Part shown: in pieces, positions 1 through 11,108 of the stretch
How the letters are laid out: the number at the start of each line of letters is the position of its first letter
How positions within the stretch are numbered: the first letter of the stretch is position 1
Assembly (NCBI RefSeq): GCF_026151205.1
Contig: NC_087081.1
Span: 10,045,113 to 10,109,112 of the forward strand
DNA length: 64,000 nt
From: Bolinopsis microptera
Taxonomy: Eukaryota; Ctenophora; Tentaculata; Lobata; Bolinopsidae
Direction of reading: 5' to 3'
Position numbers and translations under genes: made by a program
The notes under the pieces: model-generated
Database searches by the model: none
Told to the model about the DNA's origin: nothing
What the model saw: only the letters and a program-made list of their open reading frames with translations

Positions 1-204
1 AGCTCGAATATACTTAACCCATGAAATTGGAAACGGTATCGGTTGATCACTGAGAAAAACGGTGCACACTTTATCCGCCCCATTCCGATGATATTGTATA
101 ATTTTATTTAGTTCTAATTTTTGTCGCACCTTGTCGCACCTTGTCGCATCTTGTCGCACCTTGAAATCTTGACTTTTTGGAAAGTTTGTCTAACAGTATT
201 TGAA
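1..204. other. 5' flank of the TRPC-like gene
   Basis: No gene is seen here. An 11-base unit (ttgtcgcacct and variants) repeats four times at about 121-164, just before the first ATG of the channel gene. The reading frame of exon 1 stays open upstream through this repeat without another ATG, so a 5' exon outside the window cannot be excluded. No TATA box or initiator can be named with confidence. Confidence 0.4.
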
Positions 205-3200
205 ATGACGTTTACAATCCACATCCAGAGAAGTCCACTGCTAGAAGATGAGGAAACCCTGCTCAGTCCCATGACAACACTCTGTTACGATCCTCCTTTT
301 GATAGGACCTTCAGAGAGGGGTTCAGGGAGGAGACATATGATGAGGAGTACACTAACAAACGATTCAGTGAGTTTAGTTACCAATAGTTACTATAGTTAC
401 TATAGTTACTAGCTATAGTTACTATAGTTACCATAGTTACCATATTTACCATAGTTACCATAGTTACACTAACAGATGATTCAGTGAGTTTAAATTGCAT
501 AGATGCGGAGTTCGTTGATTTTTGGCGTAGAGTTCGTGGAGTTCGTTCAAAATTTGGAGTTCGTTAGAGTTCGTTGGAGTTCGTTAGTCAATTTTTCAAA
601 AAAAAACATGGAAAATGTAAGAAATTAGAAATCCAACTGTACGATCTTGGCAGGCGTTATCACGTACCAAACTATGCATACAGATAACTATAAACTGTAC
701 ATTATTATATCAACTTTACTGTAGTACTGTACACTGTCTACTTTACTGCTGAAAGTTGTACCTACAATGACATTTGAATCATCAACTATACCTATAAGTC
801 TATACACAGTGCACTTCAATTTCAAATAGTTCAGTCTGCTGTACATGGCAAAATAAAATGTATACATCATACATGAACACTGAATGTACAATGTACATTC
901 GGTGTGATCACAGCTGTTTACAGCAGAAGAAAACGAAACGCAACGCCAGAAGTACAAGTTGAAGTTTTCTGCAACGTGTCCATTATCTTCCCTGTTACCT
1001 ATTACCATAGACTCAGTCTTTTTACCTCAACTATAGTCTGGTGGGACTAGCGTGGTGCCAGTGGCGTAACGTTGAATGTTGGCGCCCCTCGACCCCGCCC
1101 CTATAACTAACCCCCTGTTTTACAGATAGCACACCGCACGTAGCCCCAATCCCTGACTACACCACACTAATGAGACTCTGCGGAGAAGGGGACGCTAACG
1201 CTCTAGACTCCTTCCTCTCCGTCAACCCTGAGAGTCTACAGAGAAATGGGAACGCTTATCTGGGCGTGATGGCGGATATGAAGCACAACTCCATGAGGGT
1301 AACTAGTGCGGTAAGTGAACCTCTCCAGAGCCTTTTATTATATGTGTTATGTGGTAGATTCAGTGATCAATCAGAACAAGTGGAACTGATTGAGTGTTTC
1401 TTTAGTAGTATAGCTCTCGGGTCCTGATTCGAAGTTTCATTTATAATGTTAACCTCATTAACCTCACTAACCTCACTTATAATGATAACCTCACTATACT
1501 AACCTAGACTAACCTTATCATTGCCCTCAGGAAAGTATCAGAGTGCCAGAGCCCCAAGTAATAATATCCCCGATAGTATCCGCTATATTAGGGGGGAACC
1601 CAGAGTGCGTGAGGCTACTTGTGGAGGCTGGGGCTAGTGTCAACAGTCCTAACGGTATCACTGATAACATGTTAGTCTAATAAGTTTACTTTTTATTTTC
1701 AATATGTTATGAATATGTAAGTTTTATAAGTTAGGTCTTTATTTATTTATGTTTCAATTGAAGGGACGAATTTGGGACGAAATATTGTTGATTTAACCTC
1801 TAATTTGGACCAATTTTCTTCGGAAAGGGCGCAATTTTCACAAACCATCGCGTCGCCACCATATAACAGCGAAGTGTGGGGTCGTAATATAAGTTACGAC
1901 ACTGGATAACAATTCAGTATCAATTTTAAAACGGTGGCGGGTCTGAGTAACCATGCAGTTGAGACAGTTTATTAATTCTGTTTTAATGATCGCTGTTACA
2001 CTCATTATCAGCCCACTCTAGGTTTATCTTTCTTTATCTTTGCTTTTAACGGGGGTGCAGGAATTCTTAGAAACTGGCCCTAACTTTCCTGCCATTATGA
2101 GTACTGCGGTGCTGGTCGCGTGACCTCGGACGCGCTGCAGTCTGCACGTGATCCCACGTGACCAGTAGCGCGGTAACAGGGCAGTGGGGTACGTTTGAAG
2201 ACGACAGTTCTAATGGATATAGTTTTTATTTCGGACGAGTTGATATTTGGAAGAATAGAGTTTGGATAATTTTAAAGACTGAAAGTTGTGTGCAACTACT
2301 CTAAGTTCGATTATACTTGGTTAATTCCTAGTCGTTTCCCTTTGTTCTGCTCCTAATGGTAACACCCTCTATCTCAGGTGTGCACGTGCAGATTGCCCGC
2401 TCTCCTCAGCTCTGAGAGTAGACAGAATGGATGTAGCCGAGTATCTGGTCTCACAAGGTGCTAATCTGGGTGAGAGCCTGATGAGACTAGGGGGCTGTAC
2501 TGACAGAAGACTAGCTAGGATGTTGGGAGTCAGACTAGGTAAGGAGGTTTTAAAATATTCTTTGTTTTAATCGTGTTTGTGTAGAAGGAATTTTGAACTG
2601 ACAATAACTTGCCAAGACCTGTACTGATTACTATTAGCGGTTATTGCGTGTGTTTTTAAGTGGGTTTTCTCTTCTGTTGTTGTTTTTTGGAGGTTATAAA
2701 ACTATCCAATAATGCAGGTGTCTCAGTGAACGTGGTTGAGTGTAGAGACCCTGATATTCAGGCACTGTGGAGGCTGATATCTCAGCAGATCCTCATCCTT
2801 ACACCAACTCCACTTGAAACTGCATTCCTGCTCGGTTAGTGAACATTCCACAGTTTCACATTTCACAATTCACATGATGATTTTACAAGACAGAGTACTT
2901 TACCATGACTGCGAGGTGGAGCTAATAAAACGATCACGACCAATTTATGTGGTGAAAGTTAAAGTATACTAGTCTCCTTGTTTTATTTGTTATTACTAAG
3001 TACTTACAACAACAACACAACAGAGTCTAACCTCACTAACAAGTTAACATTGTCCATTGTCCATCAGGCCGAGCGTTCAGACCATTAGCTTGTGTTAGAC
3101 CTGCTCTAACCTCACTAACCTCACTAACCTCACTAACCTCACTAACCTCACTAACCTCACTAACCTCACTAACCCCACTAACCTCACTAACCTCACTAAC

Positions 3201-6200
3201 CTCACTAACCTCACTAACCTCACTAACCTCACTAACCTCACTAACCCCACTAACCTCACTAACCTCACTAACCTCACTATCCTCACTAACCCCACTAACC
3301 TCACTAACCTCACTAACCCCACTAACCTCACTAACCCCACATCAGGCCGAGCGTTCAGACTATTAGCGTGTGTTAGACCTGCTTTAACCTCACTAACCTC
3401 ACTAACCTCACTTACCTCACCAACCTCACTAACCTCACTAACCCCACTAACCTCACTAACCCCACTAACCTCACATCAGGCCGAGCGTTCAGATTATTAG
3501 CGTGTGTTAGACCTGCTCTGACCTCACACTGGGAACGTTTGGGTACTGCTTGTGAGAGGTTCTCTGTTCAGCTTATTGACCAGTGTCTATCTACTGAAGA
3601 GGTCTGTTTTGTAATGCTCTAGGCTCCTGCTCACTTTGCGTATTCTATGACAGCTTTCTGCCTTCCCAAATCGTCTTTCTAACATTTGCAACCTCAGTTT
3701 CCCTCTGACCTTAAAAACTTTAGTCATAGCTTCAATCGTTTTATTTTGCTTAAAACTTAAATTTGTGCCCAGGTAACAGCGGTAATGTCACGTGACCACG
3801 CCCCCTCCAGACAGTCTGCCCCTATTCACGACGCTCTGTACTACGGTAGGAACGAGTTTGTGTCCCACCCAGCCACTTACAGGATGCTACAACAGAGGAT
3901 TACACGGTCTAAATCCGGCAAACCCCAACCAGGTACTAAGCTTGGTAACCCTGGGGGAGGGGAGGGGGGAGGGGGTACAGTAGTAGATCGTACACCTTCT
4001 CCAGTCATGCAGTCGAAAGTATTTCAGGTTTTTTTTTTTTTAAAGAGGCTGGGCCAAGATAGCCCACGAGAGGATAGCATTGAGATGCTCTGCCTACCTC
4101 TGGGGTGTGGCAACCCTGGGGAAGGTTGCCGGTGAAATCAGAGTGATTGGTGGAGGATGGTGTAAGAAGTGATATGAGTCAAAATGATACGCTTAAATGC
4201 CAGCTGGGTTTGGAAAAGTAAAACGAGACGAGACAGCATATGAGATAATACTTTAAGTCACCCCGGTCTGATCCAGCTCTTCCGGCAAAATTAAGCGTTT
4301 GGTGCGGTTTGCGAAATTGACAATTGTGGTGATGTGTTGGTTGTCGAATATGTCATTGACAGAGAGGTAGTAGTCCTGGAAATATTGACCTCTAATTTGA
4401 GCAATAGCCGGACACTGTCCAAGGAAGTGTGAGACAGTTTCCTCTCCGTCGCCGCACATAGGACAAGCACTGGTGTTTGATTTGCAAATGGTGTGAAGGT
4501 GTTTGTTTAAGCCGAAGTGACCCGTGATGAGGTGAACTGCAGTTCTGTAATCTTGTCTGTTGTTGCTGAGTGTAGTGTTGAGGTTTTTGATGATTTTGGC
4601 GTGCTTGTGGCCGAGTGTCAGTTTGGTGTGTCTGGGACCGTCAGTTAACCAAGTTTCCTGATTCAGTCTGTTGACTTTGTTGTCGATTTGACGCTTGATG
4701 TAGGATTGTGGAATTGGACACTTCAAAGTGGATTCACTTATTGTACCAAGCTTGGCCAGCTCATCTGCTTTTTCGTTCCCCCCACAATCCGATGTGTGCT
4801 GCAATCCATCGTATCTCTAGCGTGTTGTTGGATCCGAGTGCATTAAGAGAGTCGTAACAGTCTCTTGTAGTTCTACTCCGCGTTGAAAGCGCGGAGATAG
4901 CTTGTATAGATGAGAGACTGTCAGACCATATGATGATATGTGTGTTGGTATAGGTACGTAGAGAGATATTTGCAAGCTTCAATGATGGCGGTGAGCTCTG
5001 TTTGGTAAACAGTGCAATAATCAGGGAGCATGAATGATCTTTCTTCAAGGGTGGTGTTATTGTTGTCAGTTGTGATGATATAGCCAGCCCCGCATCCCGA
5101 GTCTGTGAGTGACCCGTCAGTGTAGCAGGTGATCGTTTCACTGGTAATGTTGTCAATGGTGTTTTGAAGTGAATTTCTATATTCAGTGTTATCGGCTCCA
5201 GGAGTTGTGACGGTGAAGTGCCGTCCCAGCATCATGGTTGGTGTTGTTAGGTCTCTCGTTGCTCTAGGTGGGATAATGAGATCTGCCATGAATTGTTTGT
5301 TGATAGTGGTATGATTTTTGATAGTTCCCTTCCTGAAGGCGATAGTTTCAAGAGTGAGGCTGCCATAAGCTTGTAGCCTGGCCGCACCCTTTGCTGCTTC
5401 GCCTTGCAGGAACAGTATGATGTCAGAAGTGTCGGTGAGGTGATTCAATGCGATAAAAGGTGTGCTTGGCATGGCACCAGACATCATTCTGAGTGCCAAA
5501 TTTCAGGTTGTGTTATCACTTATCACTTCTAACTGTCTAACAGCAAATAAACCAAATCAACAACTAACAGCTACAGATTACCTGAAACTTTAGTTGTTAA
5601 ACTTCAATAAACATTTTCGAGAGTTAATAATGGTAGAATCAACGAATCATAAATAAAATTAGTCACTGAATATTTGGACATGATATCATCCCTGCTATCA
5701 TGCTTATTTCTTTTAAACATTACTGATATCTTACCGTAGTAACCATAGTAGCATGATGGTTACCATAGTAACCATAGTAGCATTCCCCTGCATGATCTTT
5801 AGCGTCCTTGTCAAAACGACAACTTGAGGTTTTACTCCAAGTCCAAGCATGTCAGGTCAGTCCATTTAACCATGTTCTATATTTAACCAAGTTCTATTTT
5901 TAACCAAGTTCTATTTGTAACCAAGTTCTATTTGTAACCAAGTTCTGTTTCAGTTGACATATTGTTGTGTTTGGTATCTCCAGTACTGCTTCCCTTCATC
6001 TCTGTTATCAGCTACCTTCTTTGTGGCATCAGAAGGGACTCAATACTTCGCAAATACATGTTAGCAGTTCATTCATCCTCCAACCGCTTTTAATCCTCTT
6101 TTTTACCTATTTTAACACATTTTAACATCTTTCTAACCCAATCTTTTAACATCTTTTTAACCTCTTTTGTTGGCTTGAAACCAGCGCTGAATGAGTAGTA

Positions 6201-9200
6201 ACATGAATTGACTCGTTCGGTCGCTGTTCAACATTCTTGCAGTTGCACAGTATCACCGATAAAAGATTTTTACAAACTAAAATATAATATTTACTTTTTT
6301 AACAGCTGCGTTATTTCAGGTACAGAGTTTATTCCCCATTTGCTGTTTTCACAAGTTCGCTAATAACTGATCTGCTCTTGTTGGTACTCGTAGTGGTCTG
6401 TTCTATCTGTTCCTCTCACAAGGTTTTTATCTTATTTTAAGTTATTAAGTTATATTTGTTATAATTTGTTGTAAAATTATATTTGTTAAGTTATATTTTT
6501 GGTTTGAATTTAGTTATGTGTGATAACCTTTTTAGTTAGATATAACTATTTATTAATGTACTTCTATCATTGACTAACTATTAAAATATTAATTTATTAT
6601 AATGCAATGAACTAGCAATTTTAAATATGAGAAATATCATTAAGATACTAATTTGTTTCCAATTCGACAGATGGAGATATCGTGGTTAGAAATAGCGACC
6701 TGGACCCTGGGACTAGGAGTTCTTGTTTCTGAGATCGAGAGACGTAGACTTCTTGTTTGGTATGTGAACATTTTCTCTTTCACTTTCGGTTTCACTTTTA
6801 CTTTCGGTTCCTGTTTTTGGTTACTGGGGTTCTGTTTCATTCCTCAACCAATATCAATTTCTGTAAATTTATCAAATGGTCTTGAGATCGAATTATATTC
6901 AGAAGTTTAAATTTCACAAGAGCTCTATGAAATATGACCATGATGAAAAAAACCATGATAAAAAACCTTATTTCCTTATCTCCTCAGGTATTACCAGTTC
7001 AGATTTGTGTGTGATCTCCTAATACTGACGTGGCTGATCAGTATTCTCCTCATCAAACTCAGAATGTACTCTTCGCCCCTTATGTGGGAGGCTGGAGTTG
7101 ATGCTGTCCAAATTCTATATGGTAAGTTGAGATGTTACAGAGTTACCATTCATAAGTATATTTATCATAGTAACTATGAAAACGTATAGTTACCATAGTA
7201 ACTATTCAAAAATATAGTTACCGTAGTAACTATTCAAAAGTATAGTTACCATAGTAACTAATCAAACGTAATATATACTAATATACAATGCTCATCACCC
7301 ACATTGTCGTCGGCCATCCTAATTCTATCCATCTACCCATGGGCCATGTCTCTAACTACATAACCACTCACACTACTCTACAACACAACTAACAACTAAC
7401 AACTAACAACTAACCTCCCCAGGGGTTCTCCTGATAACTCTCTCAGTGCGTCTCCTCTCCATCCTCCGTCCCCTGATCCCCTGCAACCCTCTGTGTGTTA
7501 TTAACCAGCTTCTACCTGACTTCTTCTCTTATGCTGCTGTTCTGGGATTCCTTTACTTAGTGTTTAGTGTGGCTATACACACTGTTTATATGTCCACTGC
7601 TACTACAGAACATAGGTTAGTGAGAAGTTGTGTAATACAAGTTTAAAACATCATTAATCAAAATGGTTGCGTGAAGTTTCTTGAATCATTCGTTATTTAA
7701 GTCATATCAAATATTCATAAACACGATAAACCCGTCGAAAAATACTATGCGAACCTTGCAGCGCTTATAAGCTTATAGTAAATGTTATGTGGAAATTAAC
7801 TGTAAGGTTTATATAATAGTAACCATAGTAACCCCAGGGAGACTACAATTGTAACCATAGTAACCCCAGGAAGACTACAACTGTAACCACAGTAACCCCA
7901 GTGAGACTACAATTTTAACCATAGTAACCCCAGGGAGACTACAATTTTAACCATAGTAACCCCAGGGAGACTACAATTTTAACCATAGTAACCCCAGGGA
8001 GACTACAATTTTAACCATAGTAACCCCAGGGAGACTACAATTGTAACCACAGTAACCCCAGGGAGACTAGAATTTTAACCATAGTAACCCCATGAAGACT
8101 ACAACTGTAACCACAGTAACCCCAGTGAGACTACAATTTTAACCATAGTAACCTCAGGGAGACTACAATTGTAACGGTGCTGTTCCTTTCCCTCCAGAGG
8201 GTGGTATCCACTCCGGGCAACACAGCTGCTGGTAACATTGCAGCTCAGTTACTATTCATTTCATTCCTTGCTCTCTCTTTGCTCACCTTCATATCCTTCT
8301 CTATTTCCTGTTTTGGTGAGAATCTTACCTTTTTCAAGTTTACTGCGTATATAGTTTTTATTATTAAGAAATGGTCAATTTCTACCGATTTTGTAGTGAG
8401 CTTAGTTCTTTTGAACTAATAAAACGTTAGATATTTTCAATGTAACTGCATTAACATCCTAACGTTTGATTCCCCAGGAAAGATCCAAGTGTCCAAGAGA
8501 TCCTGTGACACGGAGAAGAGGTGCTCGGTAATGAAGCTAGTAATGATGCACGAGGCTAACCACCCTGTTCCTGCACCTTTCAACCTCATCACCTGGCCCC
8601 TTACTATGCTGGGAGCTAGAGTTCTTTGTAGCCCCTGTAAAAAGGTGGGTTATCACCATGTGATAAGTTATCAACTAATTCGGAGTATTAGATAATCACA
8701 AATCATGATCTCCGAAATATCATCTGTTAGAATCATCGTCTAGTTCTCTGTGGTGTGATCTCTACAGAGAACAGATATGTACTAATTGTACTAATTGTGC
8801 TAATTGTACTAATTGTACTAATTGTACTAATTGTACTAATTGTACTCAATTGTACTAATTGTACTAATTGTACTAATTGTACTAATTGTACTCAATTGTA
8901 CTAATTGTACTAATTGTACTAATTCTACTAATTGTACTAATTGTACTAATTGTACTAATTGTACTAATTGTACTAATTGTACTAATTGTACTAATTGTAC
9001 TAATTGTACTAATTGTACTAATTGTACTAATTGTACTAATTGTACTAATTGTACTCAATTGTACTAATTGTACTAATTGTACTAATTCTACTAATTGTAC
9101 TAATTGTACTAATTGTACTAATTGTACTAATTGTACTAATTGTACTAATTGTACTAATTGTACTAACTGATCTGCTGTTCAGGGTGTTCGGGAAGTAGTA

Positions 9201-10010
9201 TGGGGAGATGAACAGTACAACTCCCTCCACAACACCTCTCTTCACGACAAACAGGATGTCATAGCCAGAGTTTGTGCCAGACTTACTCCTCCCCAGAGAA
9301 ATGATGTCGAGATAGACTCCTACGAGGTAGCTATAGAGTTTATGTTTTAGATTTAATAATCTGAAAGACAGTGCTGATCTTAGTTCTACAACTTTGATTT
9401 GCTTGCATTATGAGATATAGTAAACACGTGATGCCCATATAAGGAGATATATCTCTCCAGGCAATAATGACAATGCGAGAAGACCTCTACAAACTATACT
9501 CCAAACTTGACTCTGAAGGGATCAAGCTGGACGCTCTCCAAGCTGTATGGCAAAGCTTTGTGAGTCTGCAGGACAACTTGGCAAGTCTCCAGAATCAAGT
9601 AACGAGTCTGTTAACTGATGGGGAGAGGAATAATACTTTGTTACAGGAGCAGAATGATAGGTTAGTAATGAATTAGTTAATTAATTAATTTTTAATTAGT
9701 CAATTAATTAATAATATGAGTATTGAAAAGTAGGGGGCCTACTGAAACTGACAATTATGTTATCGGATCAGATTTGTGGGCTAATGAAGATTTTGCTCCA
9801 AAGAAAATTAAGAAAGAATTTATTTGTTCCGCTGAAATTTCCTCGCTTTATTCGAAAATCTATGAATAAATAAAGTAACAAGTCAATATCGGCAGGGTTA
9901 TCGGCATTACCAAGCTGTTGGAAACCAAATCTGAGGAAGACGGGCAAAGTCCCGCATCCGGATCAGCTGCTGAAACGGCTTCCTCCACCGGCAGATTCTC
10001 TGATATATGA
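205..10010 (+). CDS. TRPC-like cation channel subunit, 17 exons
   Basis: Exons: 205-367, 1126-1310, 1531-1670, 2378-2538, 2718-2834, 3480-3601, 3773-3932, 5984-6059, 6320-6422, 6671-6759, 6988-7121, 7423-7615, 8200-8315, 8478-8644, 9183-9326, 9461-9660, 9896-10010. All GT-AG junctions agree in phase; the sum is 2385 bases, 794 residues, normal for TRPC. Ankyrin-like repeats occupy residues 60-220 (CVRLLVEAGASVN; DVAEYLVSQGANLG). Exon 7 has the TRPC-style stretch NEFVSHPATYRMLQQ. Exon 8 encodes the pre-S1 helix, exon 9 S1, exon 10 S2 (TWTLGLGVLVSEI), exon 11 S3, exons 11-12 S4-S5, exon 13 S6. Exon 14 has the post-S6 proline motif HPVPAPFNLI. Exon 16 is a coiled coil (LDALQAVWQSFVSLQDNL). Donors GTTAGT recur. 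The family makes plasma-membrane Ca2+/Na+ channels downstream of phospholipase C. Odd: the S5-S6 linker is about 17 residues and lacks a pore helix. The start is the first ATG; earlier exons are possible. The family call is firm; the exact 5' end and exon 13 acceptor are less so. Confidence 0.85.
391..478. repeat. Short tandem array after exon 1 of the channel gene
   Basis: Repeats of ttaccatagttac follow the exon 1 donor. At 471-491 a second copy of the exon 1 end and its donor (gattcagtgagttta) appears, so the array is bracketed by two copies of the splice site. The rest of intron 1, about 495-1058, shows only short gagttcgtt repeats at 510-580 and no exon I can support. Confidence 0.7.
1059..1110 (+). 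mobile_element. Remnant end of a hAT-type MITE in intron 1
   Basis: The sequence ccagtggcgtaacgttg followed by a C-rich stretch with ggcgcccc matches the left terminus of the complete element at 60199-60576. Only the first 50 bases or so remain, directly upstream of the acceptor of exon 2. Its pyrimidine-rich end may now serve as part of the polypyrimidine tract of that acceptor (inference). Confidence 0.6.
1671..2377 (+). other. Intron 3 of the channel gene, no further exon seen
   Basis: The intron starts with GTTAGT and ends with tctatctcag. It has CACGTG motifs at about 2145-2160 in a GC-rich patch. I found no additional exon and no recognisable mobile element. Confidence 0.5.
3065..3521 (+). 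repeat. 9-bp minisatellite carrying two decoy copies of the exon 6 acceptor
   Basis: Blocks of ctaacctca (about 27 units, then about 11 units) alternate with three copies of the exon 6 acceptor plus about 40 bases of exon 6: cag at 3065-3067, 3343-3345 and 3477-3479. Only the third continues into the rest of the exon. Reading from the first copy runs through Thr-Ser-Leu repeats and meets a stop inside the second copy, so use of a decoy acceptor would truncate the protein. Confidence 0.85.
4253..5499 (-). pseudogene. Non-LTR retrotransposon ORF2 3' part (RNase H and zinc motif), antisense in intron 7
   Basis: Three overlapping minus-strand frames (4921-5499, 4761-5156, 4253-4804) form the C-terminal end of a non-LTR retrotransposon polyprotein broken by two frameshifts. 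Visible are the RNase H core TCYTDGSLTDSGCGAGYI, the glutamate region YQTELTAIIEACKYL, the SDSLSSIQA aspartate, and the GNEKADELAKLG end. A Cys-His motif follows (CPMCGDGEETVSHFLGQC), typical of the C-terminus of Jockey/I/R1-type elements. The reverse transcriptase part is absent, so the copy is 5'-truncated. It sits antisense inside intron 7 of the channel gene and makes that intron about 2 kb. Confidence 0.85.
5866..5952. repeat. About five tandem copies of a 16-17-bp unit (taaccaagttctattt)
   Basis: Imperfect copies of ttaaccaagttctattt end about 30 bases before the acceptor of exon 8 of the channel gene. No function is evident. Confidence 0.7.
7140..7262. repeat. Tandem array of a 28-bp unit with gttaccatagtaac
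   Basis: Units of the type agttaccatagtaactattcaaaagtat repeat four or so times in intron 11 of the channel gene. The core gttaccatagtaac is a near-palindrome that recurs all over the window. Confidence 0.7.
7762..7801 (+). other. Candidate micro-exon (40 bases) in the S5-S6 intron of the channel gene
   Basis: It lies between an acceptor (gaaccttgcag) and a donor (act|gtaagg). It begins with the one base needed to complete the codon from exon 12 and ends in phase 0, which would pair with the alternative exon 13 acceptor after 8197. It encodes AYKLIVNVMWKLT, which does not resemble a TRPC pore helix. It would lengthen the protein by 14 residues, to 808. Splice-site fit is the only support. 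Confidence 0.2.
7822..8176 (+). repeat. About 11 copies of a 32-bp minisatellite in the S5-S6 intron
   Basis: The unit is gtaaccatagtaacccc followed by agggagactacaatt. Each unit contains an acceptor-like ccccag and a donor-like gtaacc 15-16 bases later. The array occupies most of the intron where other TRPC genes would encode the pore loop, and ends about 20 bases before the exon 13 acceptor. Confidence 0.85.
8778..9168. repeat. 9-bp minisatellite (attgtacta)n, about 43 copies
   Basis: Nearly perfect attgtacta units with occasional attgtactca variants, showing a larger internal duplication (blocks at 8840-8930 and 9050-9100 share the same variants). It fills the end of intron 14 and stops 14 bases before the exon 15 acceptor of the channel gene. 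Long open frames across it are artefacts of the 9-bp period. Confidence 0.95.
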
Positions 10011-10275
10011 AAAGCTCTGAAGATGGGACCTACTTTTGATACAATTCCTTGTATATCTGTGTTTAACAGCTGATCGTATATATTCGTCTGAATACTGGAG
10101 CTACCAAGAAGGAATTATTGTGATGGAAAGGGATCGTGTGAAATGAAGAGCGAGGTTTTATATAAGGATACTGATGTATTATACGATCAAGATATTCATC
10201 AACGACTAATCTGGACATTTCGATCATCCATTTGATATATTTAAAGGTGTTCAGTGCTGAAAAGAATCAATAAAC
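10011..10275 (+). terminator. 3' UTR and polyadenylation signal of the channel gene
   Basis: After the TGA at 10008-10010, a canonical AATAAA lies at 10270-10275, a plausible distance from the stop. The cleavage site itself cannot be placed. Confidence 0.6.
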
Positions 10276-10855
10276 TTTGGTTAATTGAAGTCACATGAAC
10301 TGAATGGTCAAGGACTTCAATTGAAAAACCCACCAGTGGTTTCGGGCGCGAGTTTGTCTACATTTCATATTTTAATTTTATTTGTAAAAGATTATTAATT
10401 AATTTGTGTACATACTTGACTATTGAATTCAGTTACACGGTTTTTCATAAATAATGTCCTGGTTTTAAAAAACAATATCAATTTTTGTAAAGGAGAAAAA
10501 TGCAAAGTATTCTTCCACAGGAGGGTAATATTTTAAAATGAAATTTTGTTGATTATTAGTATTATTGGGTACAAAAAACTTGTTGGCTTGAGGTCATTTA
10601 TAACAGTAGACATTTTGAATTTTTCTATGAATTTATTGTAGGTTTATAACCTATGCACGCCGAGTTGGACTCGTCGACGGTCTAATATTTGAAACCAATA
10701 TTTTACGGGTATTGTAAAACCCGTTAATGAATTTAAAAACTGAGCATTTGAAAAGTTTTACGGAAAGTAATTAATCTGTATGACTTACCAAAAGTTATGA
10801 CAACAGTACACAAAAACGCTTGTCTAAATTTGAGTTTACTTTAAATTAAGTACAG
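10276..10855. other. Intergenic, nothing recognised
   Basis: AT-rich sequence without an open frame, splice-bounded exon or repeat that I can support. Confidence 0.5.
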
Positions 10856-10859
10856 TTAA

Positions 10860-10990
10860 GTAGGGCTTTACTAATTCGCTCGCGCAAAAATTATCACGTG
10901 ACTTTCACTTACTAGGTTTTTATAGTTTTGCAGCCGAAAAAAACGGTTTTACATAAACTTTAATCCTAACTTAATCATAACCCCGAAGCC
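10860..10990. repeat. Dispersed repeat fragment shared with 32536-32660
   Basis: The run from 'gggctttactaattcgctcg' through 'cacgtgact', 'ttttgcagccg' and 'aaacggttttacataaac' to 'aaccccgaagc' matches 32536-32660 in the same order. That second copy has terminal inverted repeats, so this one is probably a truncated copy of the same MITE. Confidence 0.7.
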
Positions 10991-11108
10991 CAGAAAACCT
11001 TACTCATTACTGCCGTGCCTGGCTTCCTGCATTTTGTCACTGGGCCGCGCTGATCAGCCTGTCATTCCGCCGAATCTCTATTCTATGTTTATGAACACTA
11101 TAGTTTAT

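Noticed and set aside
6653-6910. Exon 10 of the channel gene extended to the full 85-codon open frame
   Set aside because: A GT donor at 6760 in correct phase joins to exon 11. The extension has a Phe-rich low-complexity character.
8198-8315. Exon 13 of the channel read in the frame GWYPLRATQLL
   Set aside because: It stays open, but the frame starting at 8200 gives a hydrophobic S6 and joins in phase to the clear exon 14; the other does not fit the family.
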